DNA from: Belliella filtrata
GTDB taxonomy: Bacteria; Bacteroidota; Bacteroidia; Cytophagales; Cyclobacteriaceae
DNA: 64,000 nucleotides
Reading direction: 5' to 3'
Assembly: GCF_022549775.1 (NCBI RefSeq)
Contig: NZ_JAKZGP010000002.1
Span: 62,001 to 126,000, forward strand
The translations under genes and the position numbers were made by a program. Below the pieces are notes generated by a model that saw only the letters and a list, made by a program, of their open reading frames with translations, had not been told where the DNA came from and searched no databases. Positions 50,708 through 59,835 of the stretch are shown here, one piece after another; the stretch's first letter is position 1; every line of letters starts with the position of its first letter.

Positions 50708-53446
50708 TCAATAAAAAACCCAATCGACTGAAACTTTTTCGGAAGGATCTATAAGTCCCGCATCCCTAGGGTTTATTGGAGTTGCGCCATCTACAAAGCC
50801 TAAAATTAGAACTTTACCTTTCCCAAGGTTAAGCTCATGGTTACCAGCTTCAAAACTATAGGTATGAAGATTTACACGAGGTAAGTTTTCTAATTCTATA
50901 GCATTTAAAATCACAGGTTCAGCCTGGCCACGGTCATTCCCAGCGGCATCAGTCTCTAAAGTTGGTGGGGACAGGTATCCTTTTTGGTCGGTATTGAAAT
51001 ACCCAACGACAAGCTTGACTGGTTTATCTGCTTTGAACTTTAAGCTTGTACCATCTTCAATCTGTTGTTTATCATCAAGAACAAATCCCTCAAAACTTTC
51101 CAATTCATCGGCTACTCTTTTAACTACCATTGAGGAGGATTTACTGAGGTTAATTCCTGCTTTCAAATTAACCTTCTTCCCCAGGGAATTCTCCCAGTCA
51201 ACATTCACATTGTTCCAAGGTTTAATCTCTTCCTTTACTTGATCAGGCTTTTCATTACTTTCTAGTTGAGCAATGTTCCTTTTGAGGTTCCTGAGCTCAT
51301 TTTGATAATGAGGCAGCATTTCTTCCCAAGTGATATGTTTGCCATCATCCCCACCTATTGGAATTCTACGTTGAGCGGTCTGCATACTATTAGCATACAA
51401 GTAGGTATCTTTAGTCAACTCCACTAATCTTTCAAAATGGGCAACACTTTGTTCTAGCGGAGCTACTGCATGTTTCAAATCTTCAATATTTTTTGAATAG
51501 CTATACCTCAATACATGGAGAGAGGCTTCAACCTTGTCATGAAAAAAGTCAGCAAATGCTTGATAACAATAAATATCATTTTTAAGTCTTTCAAACTCCT
51601 CTATATCCTTAGTCACAGAAGGAATCGCATTTTCGATCGCCTCTACCGCTTTGGCGCCATGGCGTTTAACTTCCTGGATGATTTGGGTAGGAGTCTCACC
51701 TACATGATCTTCATTTTCCCATTCCTTTCTGGCATATTCTATCAGTATTTCTCCTTCAGGTCCGCAAGACTCATAAAACCCCGGGTAAACCCTCCATTTG
51801 TAAGGGTTGACCAATTGGCTACCAAACATCCCAAGAAGTAAAGTCTGCCTATTCCCTTCTGTAATGCCAAATCTGCGCAACAACTTAGGCGCTATCTCTC
51901 CTGTCTCTTCATATGCATCAAGAATATATTTTCCCGCTTGCTTATCACCATACTTATCCCCTATTTTTTTGCTCCAATACGCTATTTCTTCGTCTCTATC
52001 ACGCTGATGGTTCCAAGCATACCTTGCCCAAGCCTCATACCATATCCAATCTCTATCTATTTGATTTAACCTTTCCGCTGTCTTGTCTGCTGTGTATGGC
52101 CAATCCCAGTAAGAGGCTTGTGGATACAAGTGTAGTGCATTAGCCCCATGAACTTCATGCATGGCTTTTACACTTTTTTGAATAAAATCTGGAGAGCCAT
52201 ACCTAAAGGGTTCAAGGTTTGCCAGAATATGCACGTTTGAAATATGAATAGATCCAGCTTGGCTGAGGTCCTTGTGAATCTGTGACCATGGTCCCCGTGG
52301 CTCATAAGTAGTCAAGGACTCTCCATTGTACTTGTGCATGGTATATAAGTTCTTGTAAATCGGAAGCGCATTTTCCATTACAAGTGGGGCATTCGTATCA
52401 TGTGCACGTAAAATTATTGGTGGTTCTTCAGACAACCCTATGGCTTGAAGTCCATCCTTCACTCCTGGGATGACCGTCTCAGTAAACCATTCTATGTCAT
52501 TTTCCTCCCCTTGCATAGCTTCTCCCAGTGCCACCAGAAGCCCAACATTAGGATATTTTTCTATAAATGCAGCGATTGACTTCCTAGTATAATCAGCTAG
52601 TAACGGTGTAATAGGCCTGTTTCTATCTTGGGTGGCAATGTTGTGATGTTCAGCAAATGGTTTGGAAACGATGATATTGTAGAACATCTGAATGACCCAT
52701 ATCCCACGTTTATCTGCTTCTTCAGTAAGAAACTTAAACATTTCTTCATTCTTCTGAAAAGTAGCTTCATCCACTTCGACGGCATAGGGATAATCCTCAA
52801 GCTTGACCAAGGAAGCAAATGGGTGTCCGTTCCAGAGATATAAAGAGTTCATCCTATTCTCCACCAGCATATCAAGGTAAGCGATCCAATGAGCTTTATC
52901 ATAAAACCATGGGAAATTCTCCTCTGTGTATGGATACTCGTAGACTTTTCGCCCAGGCAAATACTCCATCTTCTGAACCCCAATGACTCCTCCTCGAAGA
53001 ACCATTTCTGGTTGGTCTGAGTAGTTGGTATCAAAATCAATCACACCTTCCTCAAGAAGCTGATCTTTCAATGCCAACAATCCATATAAGGTACCTGAAC
53101 TGTCTTTGCCTCGAACCATCAATTGTTCTCCATTCCCATATAATGAGAAACCTTCTTTACCCAACGCTCCAGCATCTCCTTCCTCAAAAGCTAGCGTTCT
53201 GAGCGCTTCAAGAACCAATTCATCTTGCCAATTACCGATGATTATTTGGTTTTTCGACTTATCCTTATCAAACTCAGTCAGAACATTTACCTCATAATTC
53301 GCTTCTTCTAAGGCTTCTTTGAGCTTCTCGACACCAAAGGAGGCCCTTGCGTCTAAACTCTTGTCAAGTATTAGGGTGATTTCGCTTCTAGTATTGCATG
53401 AAAATAAGGTAATTACTAAAAGCAGATAGATTATATGGGTTTTCAT
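50708..53446 (-). CDS. GH67/GH138-like uronidase-type lipoprotein
   Basis: 912 residues, lipoprotein signal LFSC (Cys17). Residues about 22-140 resemble the alpha/beta N-terminal domain of GH67/GH20 enzymes (ITLILDKSLDARASFGVEKL, SGTLYGLLALKDQLLEEG). A TIM-barrel region follows (about 150-480: NRMNSLYLWNGHPF, VGLLVALGEAMQGEE, ILRAHDTNAP, ALHLYPQASYWDW), then a helical domain (480-720) and a C-terminal beta-sandwich. This order fits alpha-glucuronidase-clan proteins and the RG-II alpha-galacturonidase family GH138. Acidic candidates include the Glu of LGEAMQGEE. Which family it truly belongs to needs a profile search. It would cleave a uronic acid from the side chains. Confidence 0.6.
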   Translation of the reverse strand: MKTHIIYLLLVITLFSCNTRSEITLILDKSLDARASFGVEKLKEALEEANYEVNVLTEFDKDKSKNQIIIGNWQDELVLEALRTLAFEEGDAGALGKEGFSLYGNGEQLMVRGKDSSGTLYGLLALKDQLLEEGVIDFDTNYSDQPEMVLRGGVIGVQKMEYLPGRKVYEYPYTEENFPWFYDKAHWIAYLDMLVENRMNSLYLWNGHPFASLVKLEDYPYAVEVDEATFQKNEEMFKFLTEEADKRGIWVIQMFYNIIVSKPFAEHHNIATQDRNRPITPLLADYTRKSIAAFIEKYPNVGLLVALGEAMQGEENDIEWFTETVIPGVKDGLQAIGLSEEPPIILRAHDTNAPLVMENALPIYKNLYTMHKYNGESLTTYEPRGPWSQIHKDLSQAGSIHISNVHILANLEPFRYGSPDFIQKSVKAMHEVHGANALHLYPQASYWDWPYTADKTAERLNQIDRDWIWYEAWARYAWNHQRDRDEEIAYWSKKIGDKYGDKQAGKYILDAYEETGEIAPKLLRRFGITEGNRQTLLLGMFGSQLVNPYKWRVYPGFYESCGPEGEILIEYARKEWENEDHVGETPTQIIQEVKRHGAKAVEAIENAIPSVTKDIEEFERLKNDIYCYQAFADFFHDKVEASLHVLRYSYSKNIEDLKHAVAPLEQSVAHFERLVELTKDTYLYANSMQTAQRRIPIGGDDGKHITWEEMLPHYQNELRNLKRNIAQLESNEKPDQVKEEIKPWNNVNVDWENSLGKKVNLKAGINLSKSSSMVVKRVADELESFEGFVLDDKQQIEDGTSLKFKADKPVKLVVGYFNTDQKGYLSPPTLETDAAGNDRGQAEPVILNAIELENLPRVNLHTYSFEAGNHELNLGKGKVLILGFVDGATPINPRDAGLIDPSEKVSVDWVFY

Positions 53447-53488
53447 GATATAGACTTAAAGGTTATGGGTTTGAAGTTTTCTCTGGTT

Positions 53489-54445
53489 TTAGCTTTGAAA
53501 GATAGATTTCAAATATTTTACATTTGCCCCGTAATTTCTCTTAACATTTCTTACATCTGAGACATCACGAGAGCGCTCTATGATCAACCAACCAGACCAC
53601 CCCATTTCATCTAGGGTTTGTTTAATTTCTGTCATGGGTAGCTTAGGGTTGTTTTCAATCCAAACTCCATCTGTGTCTGAGCAATGGATTTGCGCTAAAT
53701 TATCTTTTCCGAGAATCTTCAATTCTTGAGAAATATCCGTCCCCCTTTTGATCGCATGAGCAAAGTTGAAACTACTCTTCACGGCTTTACTTCCAACCTC
53801 ACTTAAGAACTTAAGCTCTTCACTGGCCTCTAAGGAAGTCTCTACGGCAATAATTTTATCCAACTTTTCGGCCTTTGCTCCCGCTTCTTTCAACCTGCTG
53901 ATAACTTTCTCTCTGAGGTCTGGTGATTTGGTAAAGTCAGCATCAATACCCAAAGGCAAATAAGCGATATCCACATGCATGCTTTGCATTGTACTTAGGG
54001 TATCATCTATCATTTGAGGTACAGTAGGTCGGTTAGCAAAGGATTGACCATAAAAACCAGACATTGCTATAGATGAAATTTCTACATTTTGATTTTTGGA
54101 CTCTTCTAAAAACAACTTTACTTGCGAAGGATCATGGAGCTTGGAATCAAAAGTATCCCTCGAGCCAAGTCCACCCATATCTAACTGGATCCCATCGGCC
54201 TGGATTTCATTCGCCAAGGAAAAAGCACTTAACTTTTGCCTTTTGAGTATCATCCAGTCACACACAGCGATTTTATACTGTTCATTCTTGATAGATTGCT
54301 TCGCATTATTTCTGGTTATAAACAAAGGGTTGAAGTAAGCTGCCACCCCTAGAAGACAAAACCGTTTTAAAAAATCTCTTCTTTCGTGTTGGGATGACAG
54401 CTTACTCATTGGTATTTCTGGGTTTGATTTCTTAATCTTCTTCAT
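53489..54445 (-). CDS. Tat-exported sugar phosphate isomerase/epimerase-like TIM barrel
   Basis: 318 residues from the first ATG; Met13 (54409) is a better start because the preceding 12 residues are an unlikely lead. A twin-arginine motif ERRDFLKRF (R22-R23) precedes a hydrophobic stretch, so export by Tat as a folded, metal-loaded enzyme is likely. The xylose-isomerase-like barrel has candidate metal ligands E202 (AVETSLEA), N227 or its neighbours (SFNFAHA), H254 (IHCSDTDG) and E290 (LIIERS). Exported members of this family are common in Bacteroidota carbohydrate loci, and some act on 3-keto sugars or as epimerases; the function here is unknown. The 5' end overlaps the BNR gene by 14 bp. 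Confidence 0.75.
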   Translation of the reverse strand: MKKIKKSNPEIPMSKLSSQHERRDFLKRFCLLGVAAYFNPLFITRNNAKQSIKNEQYKIAVCDWMILKRQKLSAFSLANEIQADGIQLDMGGLGSRDTFDSKLHDPSQVKLFLEESKNQNVEISSIAMSGFYGQSFANRPTVPQMIDDTLSTMQSMHVDIAYLPLGIDADFTKSPDLREKVISRLKEAGAKAEKLDKIIAVETSLEASEELKFLSEVGSKAVKSSFNFAHAIKRGTDISQELKILGKDNLAQIHCSDTDGVWIENNPKLPMTEIKQTLDEMGWSGWLIIERSRDVSDVRNVKRNYGANVKYLKSIFQS

Positions 54446-55571
54446 GAATCAGGGGTTCATCATATTGTTTCCTTTCGACGCCAGGCCAATCCAACCCATC
54501 AATTTTTTCTTTATTGATTTTGGTTGGATCTATTTTTACATACTTGATCTTCTCTCTTCTCCAGGTATATACAGCATGAACAAAGCCATCTTCACTTTGA
54601 ATGATCGCTGGGTAAGAATACTGACTGATATTAGAATCTTCCAATATCAAAGATGCTTTCCAATCAACCCCATCTGCGGAATGAGAAATATTTAAAGGTG
54701 TTCTAGGTCCCTTAGCCTCTTCACCTGGAGGCAAGACGTGATTATAAATGAGGAGGTGATTGCCATCTTTCAAGGTCACTGCATCCGTACCAGAGTTATT
54801 GTTTGGAAGAGAAGTCAATTCCAAAGCTGACCATGTCTCTCCATAATCTTCTGACCAAGCAGTGGCAACTCTTCTGCTTTTGGTTCTGCAAAGGATTTGC
54901 AACTTCCCATTTCCATGGTCCAAAACACTTGGTTGTATGGCATTGATATCATCTGGCCCTTTATCTATAGGCCCTATTTTCTTCCATGTATACCCTAAGT
55001 CATCAGAAACTTCAAAATGAACCCTCCATCCATTACCTTCTGTACTACTTGCGCTCATTAAAAGGCCATTGCCTAAGAGGAGAGGTTTATTTTTGACAGG
55101 TCCAAGGATACCTTCTGGAAGCGCCTCAGGTTGAGACCAAGTTTTTCCAGCATCTTTGGAGCGCATCAGCATTCCCCACCATTCCGAAGGCTTAGGCCCA
55201 ACTTTATAGAACAATAACAAATCACCTTGGGGAACTTGAAAAAGCACAGGGTTCCATGTTGGGTATCTTAAAGTATCATTGATCAGTCCATTTGCGACTT
55301 CTTCAGGAGAAGTCCAAGATCCATTTTCCATGCGGCTCAACCATATTCCAACATCTGGATGCCTTTCGTTGGTACCGCCAAACCACGCACTGACAAGACC
55401 TTCTGAAGATTCTGCAATGGTCGCTGAATGGCAAGAAGGAAATGGGGCTTGCTCAAAAATAAATTCCTCTACAAGAATTCCTGCTTTCCAATCTGTAGGC
55501 TCAGGATCTTTACAAGAGAATAGAACTAGGGTTCCAATGAATGACAATATTGCAAGTGAGTATTTTGACAT
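54432..55571 (-). CDS. BNR-repeat (sialidase-like) propeller lipoprotein
   Basis: 379 residues, lipoprotein signal LFSC (Cys20). Asp-box-like repeats indicate a six-bladed propeller of the sialidase-like PF13088 type: SKDAGKTWSQPEALP, SDDLGYTWKKIG, SEDYGETWSALE and SADGVDWKAS. Conserved AWFGGTNERHPDVGIW and GPVKNKPLLL segments match a subgroup annotated as exo-alpha-sialidase but common in plant-polysaccharide degraders. No sialic-acid pathway accompanies it. In an RG-II context removal of a Kdo-like, Dha-like or rhamnosyl residue is conceivable; this is speculation. It is the first gene after the promoter module at 55619-55658, followed by the Tat TIM-barrel and then uronidase-like genes. 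Confidence 0.75.
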   Translation of the reverse strand: MSKYSLAILSFIGTLVLFSCKDPEPTDWKAGILVEEFIFEQAPFPSCHSATIAESSEGLVSAWFGGTNERHPDVGIWLSRMENGSWTSPEEVANGLINDTLRYPTWNPVLFQVPQGDLLLFYKVGPKPSEWWGMLMRSKDAGKTWSQPEALPEGILGPVKNKPLLLGNGLLMSASSTEGNGWRVHFEVSDDLGYTWKKIGPIDKGPDDINAIQPSVLDHGNGKLQILCRTKSRRVATAWSEDYGETWSALELTSLPNNNSGTDAVTLKDGNHLLIYNHVLPPGEEAKGPRTPLNISHSADGVDWKASLILEDSNISQYSYPAIIQSEDGFVHAVYTWRREKIKYVKIDPTKINKEKIDGLDWPGVERKQYDEPLIHEED

Positions 55572-55618
55572 AAGGTATAATAAGCTTAATTTTAAGAAGC
55601 TTTAGATGAAATGAAATT

Positions 55619-55658
55619 TCAAGTTAGAGACTAGAGAACTGTAAGCTATCCTGTACTT
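55619..55658 (-). promoter_or_regulatory. ACAGGAT promoter module before the BNR/TIM/uronidase unit
   Basis: Minus strand AAGTACAGGAT (55658-55648), 21 bp, TAACTTGA (55626-55619), leader about 45 nt to the ATG at 55571. The bases after the box, AGCTTA, also resemble GGCTCA after the box at the left edge of the window. Confidence 0.5.
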
Positions 55659-55702
55659 CCCCGACATTTTAATAAAAAACCTTAAAGTTAAAAATTATGA
55701 AC

Positions 55703-55964
55703 AATCGATTGCGCTACACTTTGGAATAACAAGATATAGTAGTAGTTTTAAAATAATTTAAGATGTAAGTCCATAGAAAGATTAACCTGAGTATAATTGA
55801 AAGTGATACTGTAAGGTATAAAACAAAAAGTATTATAAATGCATGTTTCACAAATGTTTTCATTGAATATCGTCGATAAATCGATTTCAGAAAAGCATTA
55901 ACATATGAAAAATTAAATTACAAATATCTTCTTTCTGGAAAAATTACATAATGTAATCGATTGC
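55703..55964. promoter_or_regulatory. Three AATCGATT palindromes upstream of the GntR-type gene
   Basis: AATCGATT occurs at 55703-55710, 55879-55886 and 55955-55962; the first and third extend to AATCGATTGC, and the third to the near-palindrome TGTAATCGATTGCA. They lie in the 414-bp gap between the BNR gene and the divergent gntR-type gene, the last ending 22 bp before the ATG. The arrangement fits autoregulation and control of the divergent unit by the GntR protein. The gap otherwise holds no ORF. Confidence 0.5.
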
Positions 55965-55985
55965 ACAAATTAACAAATACCCAAG

Positions 55986-57035
55986 ATGATTTTGACTTCA
56001 AATGTAATCAGAATTGACCCAGATTCCAGGGTACCAAAATATCAACAGATCGTCAATTCAATCACTGAGAATATAGAGAAAGACATTTATATCATTGGAG
56101 AAAAGATACCATCTATTAACGAAATCAGCGAAGACCTGTATCTTTCCAGAGATACTGTGGAGAAGGCTTACAATTTACTGAAGAAGAAAAAGATTATCGT
56201 TTCAGTAAAGGGAAAAGGATATTACGTTGCTAAAAACGTTTCGCACAAACAACTAAGGGTACTTTTTTTGATCAATAAGCTCAGCAATTACAAGCTTCAG
56301 ATATACAACTCTTTTATTAGCAGCTTAGGAAGTGATGCAAGCATCGAGTTAAAAGTATACCATTGTGATGCAAACTTACTCTGTAATTTGATCCAAGAGA
56401 ACATGGCCGCATATGATTACTATGTTGTAATGCCACATTTCAAGGATAAAGATAATAACCATCAGAATGCAGATCAGCGAGTAATAACTGTTTTGAATGA
56501 AATCCCAAAAGACAAATTGATACTGATGGACAATTTACTCCCTTCCTTACAAGAGGGTGTGGCCGCAATTTACCAAGATTTCAAATCAGACATTTACGAC
56601 TCATTGGAAGAAGGCATAGACAAACTCAGGAAGTATGAAAAAATAATATTTGTCTATCCAGACCAAGCCGTATACCCTTATCCAAAAGAATTAAAAATGG
56701 GATTCGTGCAGTTCTGTCGTACCAATAACTTAGCATTCGAAGTAATATCGACTATCTACCCAGATATGGAGTTTGACAGTAAAGATGCTTACATCACCAT
56801 TGAAGAGAATGATCTGGTAAGCCTTGTTGAGCAAACTAGAGATAAAGACCTAGAAATCGGAAAGGATATTGGCATTATATCATACAATGATTCCCCATTG
56901 AAAAAGCTATTAAGGATCACCGTGTTGTCCACTAATTTTCAAGCTATGGGTGAAACTGCCGCTTTTATGATCAAAAGAAAAAAGTCAGACGTTGTAAGAA
57001 ATGTCTTCAATTTTATTGACCGAGGTTCAGTGTGA
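55986..57035 (+). CDS. GntR-family regulator with LacI-like ligand-binding domain
   Basis: 349 residues. The N-terminal winged helix-turn-helix (about 10-78) has the GntR pattern VPKYQQIVNSITENIEKD, IPSINEISEDLYLSRDTVEK and KGKGYYV. Residues about 85-345 match a periplasmic-binding-protein-like sugar sensor (VLFLINKLSNYKLQIYNSF; DIGIISYNDSPL; FQAMGETAAFMI), the GntR/LacI-type fusion common in Bacteroidota sugar loci. The ligand is probably a monosaccharide released by the locus. It marks the right end of the functional gene cluster; beyond it the region contains remnants. Confidence 0.9.
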   Translation: MILTSNVIRIDPDSRVPKYQQIVNSITENIEKDIYIIGEKIPSINEISEDLYLSRDTVEKAYNLLKKKKIIVSVKGKGYYVAKNVSHKQLRVLFLINKLSNYKLQIYNSFISSLGSDASIELKVYHCDANLLCNLIQENMAAYDYYVVMPHFKDKDNNHQNADQRVITVLNEIPKDKLILMDNLLPSLQEGVAAIYQDFKSDIYDSLEEGIDKLRKYEKIIFVYPDQAVYPYPKELKMGFVQFCRTNNLAFEVISTIYPDMEFDSKDAYITIEENDLVSLVEQTRDKDLEIGKDIGIISYNDSPLKKLLRITVLSTNFQAMGETAAFMIKRKKSDVVRNVFNFIDRGSV

Positions 57036-57166
57036 GCAAAGTTTATATTCCTTGAATTTTATAATCAACAAAATAATTTAAACATAACCACGAACATCCT
57101 ATAATAGAAATATTCAAATTTTTATAGACTGACCTGAATTCCCATTATTCAAAAAGAGCCTTCATA

Positions 57167-57565
57167 TCAACCAGCAAATGAACAGTAGCTTTCTGCTGCC
57201 AGAATGATATGATCTAGCAGACTTATGTCAAAACGTTTGCAGGATTCTTTCAGCCTAGCTGTTTTTCCCCTACCCTATTCTGAGTTTTTCAATTATACAG
57301 AAGTATGCTTATATGAAATTATCAACCCAGCACAGTTCCCTTTAATCGCTACTGCAATTAAGAACTTCAAATCCACTGTTACAGAGCTAGTACCTCCTTT
57401 AGCAATATTGCAGATCCCAATCACTTTATTGCACCTACTTACCAGCATCACCTTGAACTCCTCTATAAACCCAAGGTTATCTTCATCCCAGTTTTCACGA
57501 AGCAATTGACTTGCATCTTGTGAACTGTTGATTTTAAGCAAAAAGTATGGTTTTACCTTATGGCT
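57167..57565 (-). pseudogene. Decayed short RadC / JAB-domain protein
   Basis: Reading minus strand, KVKPYFLLKINSSQ, then ENWDEDNLGFIEEFKVML and CNIAKGGTSS match the Bacteroidota short RadC (DUF2466/JAB) protein. The metal motif SHNHPSGN is degraded to SYKHTSV and is followed by TAA at 57293 and TAG at 57275. Homology then resumes in the same frame as RLKESCKRFDISLLDHIILA and AESYCSFAG, ending TGA at 57167. Two nonsense changes and loss of a metal His show it is not functional. Short RadC proteins usually ride on mobile elements, so this may mark an old insertion. Confidence 0.75.
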
Positions 57566-57825
57566 TTAGGACAGTTTTATTCCTGCCACTAGATTGTCTT
57601 GAAAATACCTTTTTACCTATTGCATCAAAAAGAACATATGAGCGCCATTATGCAGAAGATATAAAATCAGGATATGAATTATGACAATCAAGCTGTGATC
57701 AAAGCCGCAAAAGCCTTCTTGAAATGTCTAAGGCGAGAACCTAAGCTTTATCATGTTTCAACCCAATAAAGAGATAGTAATAGTCCTTTCAGTTTGAAGA
57801 AATCAAAAAAAAAATCAGTGCGATT

Positions 57826-58410
57826 TTAAAACACCTCCTTTTTCCTATTGGCAATATTTGTTTGGGTAGTTTTGAAAATATATGCCAAATCTTTGTTGGA
57901 AAAGTACATCATTTCATCGCTATAATGGGATTTTAATTGCTTAAGACCTTCATCCAAAGGAAGTTCTGACAACCGCTGCCATGCAACTGCATCTTCTAAG
58001 GAAATCCTGACTAATTTACTAGCTAAGTCTTTAAATGTGGGTAGATTTTGCAACAAATTATCTTCAACATTTTTTTTGAGCTCAAATGTATTCACATAAG
58101 TGATTGCTTTCATGTAAAAGTTGGATTTCTCACCACTAAAAAACGCATTCATGTCGGAAGCGATTTTACCAGGCCCAAAAACCCTTACCCTGTAGTCCCT
58201 TCCTGTATCAGCTGGCCACTTTTTTGCAATCCATCCTTTGCTCACATACCTTGCAAACGGCTCAAGCTCTCCTACATCCCTAATGATTGTCCCTCTTTTA
58301 TAGCTACGAATCTTGATATATGGAATAAGGAGTTCATAATCCTTCTCTTTAAGATCAATCAGGTGATCAAACTCTTTTTTTAGTGATTTCGCCCATAAAT
58401 ATTTACTCAT
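57826..58410 (-). CDS. Crp/Fnr-family transcriptional regulator
   Basis: 194 residues. A cyclic-nucleotide-binding-like barrel spans about residues 18-115 (IKIRSYKRGTIIRDVGE, ARYVSKGWIAKKW, DMNAFFSGEKS), and a C-terminal helix-turn-helix ends MYFSNKDLAYIFKTTQTNIA then NRKKEVF. Residues for cAMP binding are not obviously conserved, as in most Bacteroidota members. Target unknown. Its promoter must lie in the 243-bp gap containing the 40-bp hairpin. Confidence 0.8.
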   Translation of the reverse strand: MSKYLWAKSLKKEFDHLIDLKEKDYELLIPYIKIRSYKRGTIIRDVGELEPFARYVSKGWIAKKWPADTGRDYRVRVFGPGKIASDMNAFFSGEKSNFYMKAITYVNTFELKKNVEDNLLQNLPTFKDLASKLVRISLEDAVAWQRLSELPLDEGLKQLKSHYSDEMMYFSNKDLAYIFKTTQTNIANRKKEVF

Positions 58411-58533
58411 TGCTTTTCATTTTCAATGGACCTACTGCAAACCAAAAAATACAAACCCAAAACTCAGATCTCAACCTCCCAAACATATCATAATTGTTGA
58501 TTTTTCCAAATAAACAACCAATTATTTGCTAGC

Positions 58534-58573
58534 ATTTCCTAAATAAGCTTCCCACAGACCTTATTTAGGAAAT
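58534..58573. repeat. Perfect 40-bp hairpin element, copy 1
   Basis: Arms ATTTCCTAAATAAG (58534-58547) and CTTATTTAGGAAAT (58560-58573) are perfectly complementary over 14 bp around the 12-nt loop CTTCCCACAGAC. An identical 40-mer occurs at 63619-63658. Both stand between divergently transcribed genes. Flanks are dissimilar, so the unit itself is what is repeated. Confidence 0.9.
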
Positions 58574-58653
58574 GAAAGTAAAATTCATTCCATTAATTTT
58601 TATCTGGAAATGCACCTTCCTAACTTAGTCTAGAAACATAAGCACCATCAATC

Positions 58654-59274
58654 ATGAAAAACTCGAGCAAAAAACAATCAACAAAGATACAAATGGATAA
58701 TAGTTGGTATCAAATCATTGAAAGTCATCATAGAAACATTTCTTTCAAAATGGAGAAATACCACAACGGATATTTCTTCTATTACTATGAATTCAACAAA
58801 TCGCTCTTCTTAGATGAATCTTTAATTCAAGACTATAAATGCAGCATTAAAATGATTCCAAAGAAAGGTATTAAGCTCATCGAAAGTCATCATTTAAGTG
58901 AGCTTAAAGCTGCTGCCGTTGATATAGTTTTACTTAACCAAATCAATTACTTTGATGTGGAAGCTCCCCCTAGCCTTTCAGCATATTGGGATGATTCATG
59001 CAAATACTTTCTAAAACACAAAGGTAAAAATGGATATGTGTTGAGGCTGTTTTGGATAGTTGACAAATTCAGATATGATGATGGCCTATTATTCTTAGGA
59101 ATCCCTCATTCAACCTATGACTTAACCTTGTCTCAATTGGTTAAGTATTTATCTTTCACCAAAGCCAAAAGTTTAGAGAAAATCACGTCAATCGGTAAAA
59201 AATCCATAAAGGAATTTTATTCAATTTTCTCTGAAGCAGGCATTTCTCTCGATCCAAAAAATTACATGCCATGA
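58654..59274 (+). CDS. Unrecognised protein, tandem family member 1, alpha-CTD-like C-terminus
   Basis: 206 residues, basic, no signal or membrane segment. Not recognised overall. Residues 108-120 (LSAYWDDSCKYFL) hold a motif shared with both downstream paralogues. Residues about 157-200 (LSQLVKYLSF, LEKITSIGKKSIKEF, SEAGISL) resemble the RNA polymerase alpha C-terminal domain, whose equivalent is LLKTPNLGKKSLTEI and LASRGLSL; GKKS is at 181-184. The similarity suggests a helix-hairpin-helix fold for DNA or protein contact. The TGA overlaps the next ATG by 4 bp, so the pair is translationally coupled. Confidence 0.7.
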   Translation: MKNSSKKQSTKIQMDNSWYQIIESHHRNISFKMEKYHNGYFFYYYEFNKSLFLDESLIQDYKCSIKMIPKKGIKLIESHHLSELKAAAVDIVLLNQINYFDVEAPPSLSAYWDDSCKYFLKHKGKNGYVLRLFWIVDKFRYDDGLLFLGIPHSTYDLTLSQLVKYLSFTKAKSLEKITSIGKKSIKEFYSIFSEAGISLDPKNYMP

Positions 59275-59831
59275 AAACTCCCAGCTATCACTCCATGCTT
59301 ATTTCAAGATACAGCGCTTGTAAATTCAATTTCAACTCATTTGAAAATGAACAGTTTACCTATTCCATTTATGGCTATAGCTTCTCTTTCTCTAATGAAT
59401 ATGTATCCTTTAGGGTAAAAGAGGACAAAGAAGTCTTAAAATCTATATCGTTGGAAGACATATTCGAATTAAGCCAAAAATACCCAGACTTCCACCTGGA
59501 TTTTGATTTCCTGATTAACCCAGTCCCCAAACTTTCCTATAACTGGAGAAATTCTTTTGTTAGTTTCCTTAGGGAAAAAGAAAAGGAAATGGGTTTTGAA
59601 GTAGCATGTTCTCTAAGGAGGTTGGTAGCTGCAAGCCCTAAGCTAAAAGATGTTAATGCGATCTATGGTTTAGAACTCTATCAAGCACTTTACATTATTT
59701 GTGAAAGCGGTACTGACTCATTACAGACAATTTCAGGAGCGTGTTATGAAGAAGCACTTCAATTCCTCAACAAACATGAAATCTATTTAAAAGGACAAGA
59801 GAACCCCACCAACATTTGGACTAAAGACTAA
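59271..59831 (+). CDS. Unrecognised protein, tandem family member 2 (diverged)
   Basis: 186 residues, cytoplasmic. The shared motif is present as LSYNWRNSFVSFL (88-100), and the C-terminus LQTISGACYEEALQFL (151-166) then HEIYL aligns in position with the alpha-CTD-like end of its neighbours but has lost GKKS. It is therefore a diverged paralogue rather than an unrelated gene. ATGA overlap with member 1 and a 65-bp gap to member 3 make a probable three-gene operon. Confidence 0.65.
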   Translation: MKTPSYHSMLISRYSACKFNFNSFENEQFTYSIYGYSFSFSNEYVSFRVKEDKEVLKSISLEDIFELSQKYPDFHLDFDFLINPVPKLSYNWRNSFVSFLREKEKEMGFEVACSLRRLVAASPKLKDVNAIYGLELYQALYIICESGTDSLQTISGACYEEALQFLNKHEIYLKGQENPTNIWTKD

Positions 59832-59835
59832 TTGG

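Noticed and set aside
54432-55571. Sialic acid utilisation (with the SASA esterase at 5167-6606)
   Set aside because: No NanA, NanE, NanK or sialic acid transporter genes are present, and both families are common in plant-glycan loci.
57225-57509. Plus-strand 94-codon ORF
   Set aside because: It is the antisense shadow of the RadC remnant, which has clear homology on the minus strand.
57674-57769. Small plus-strand ORF of 31 codons (MNYDNQAVIKAAKAFLKCLR)
   Set aside because: No support beyond an open frame; it could be a fragment of a lost gene but nothing identifies it.
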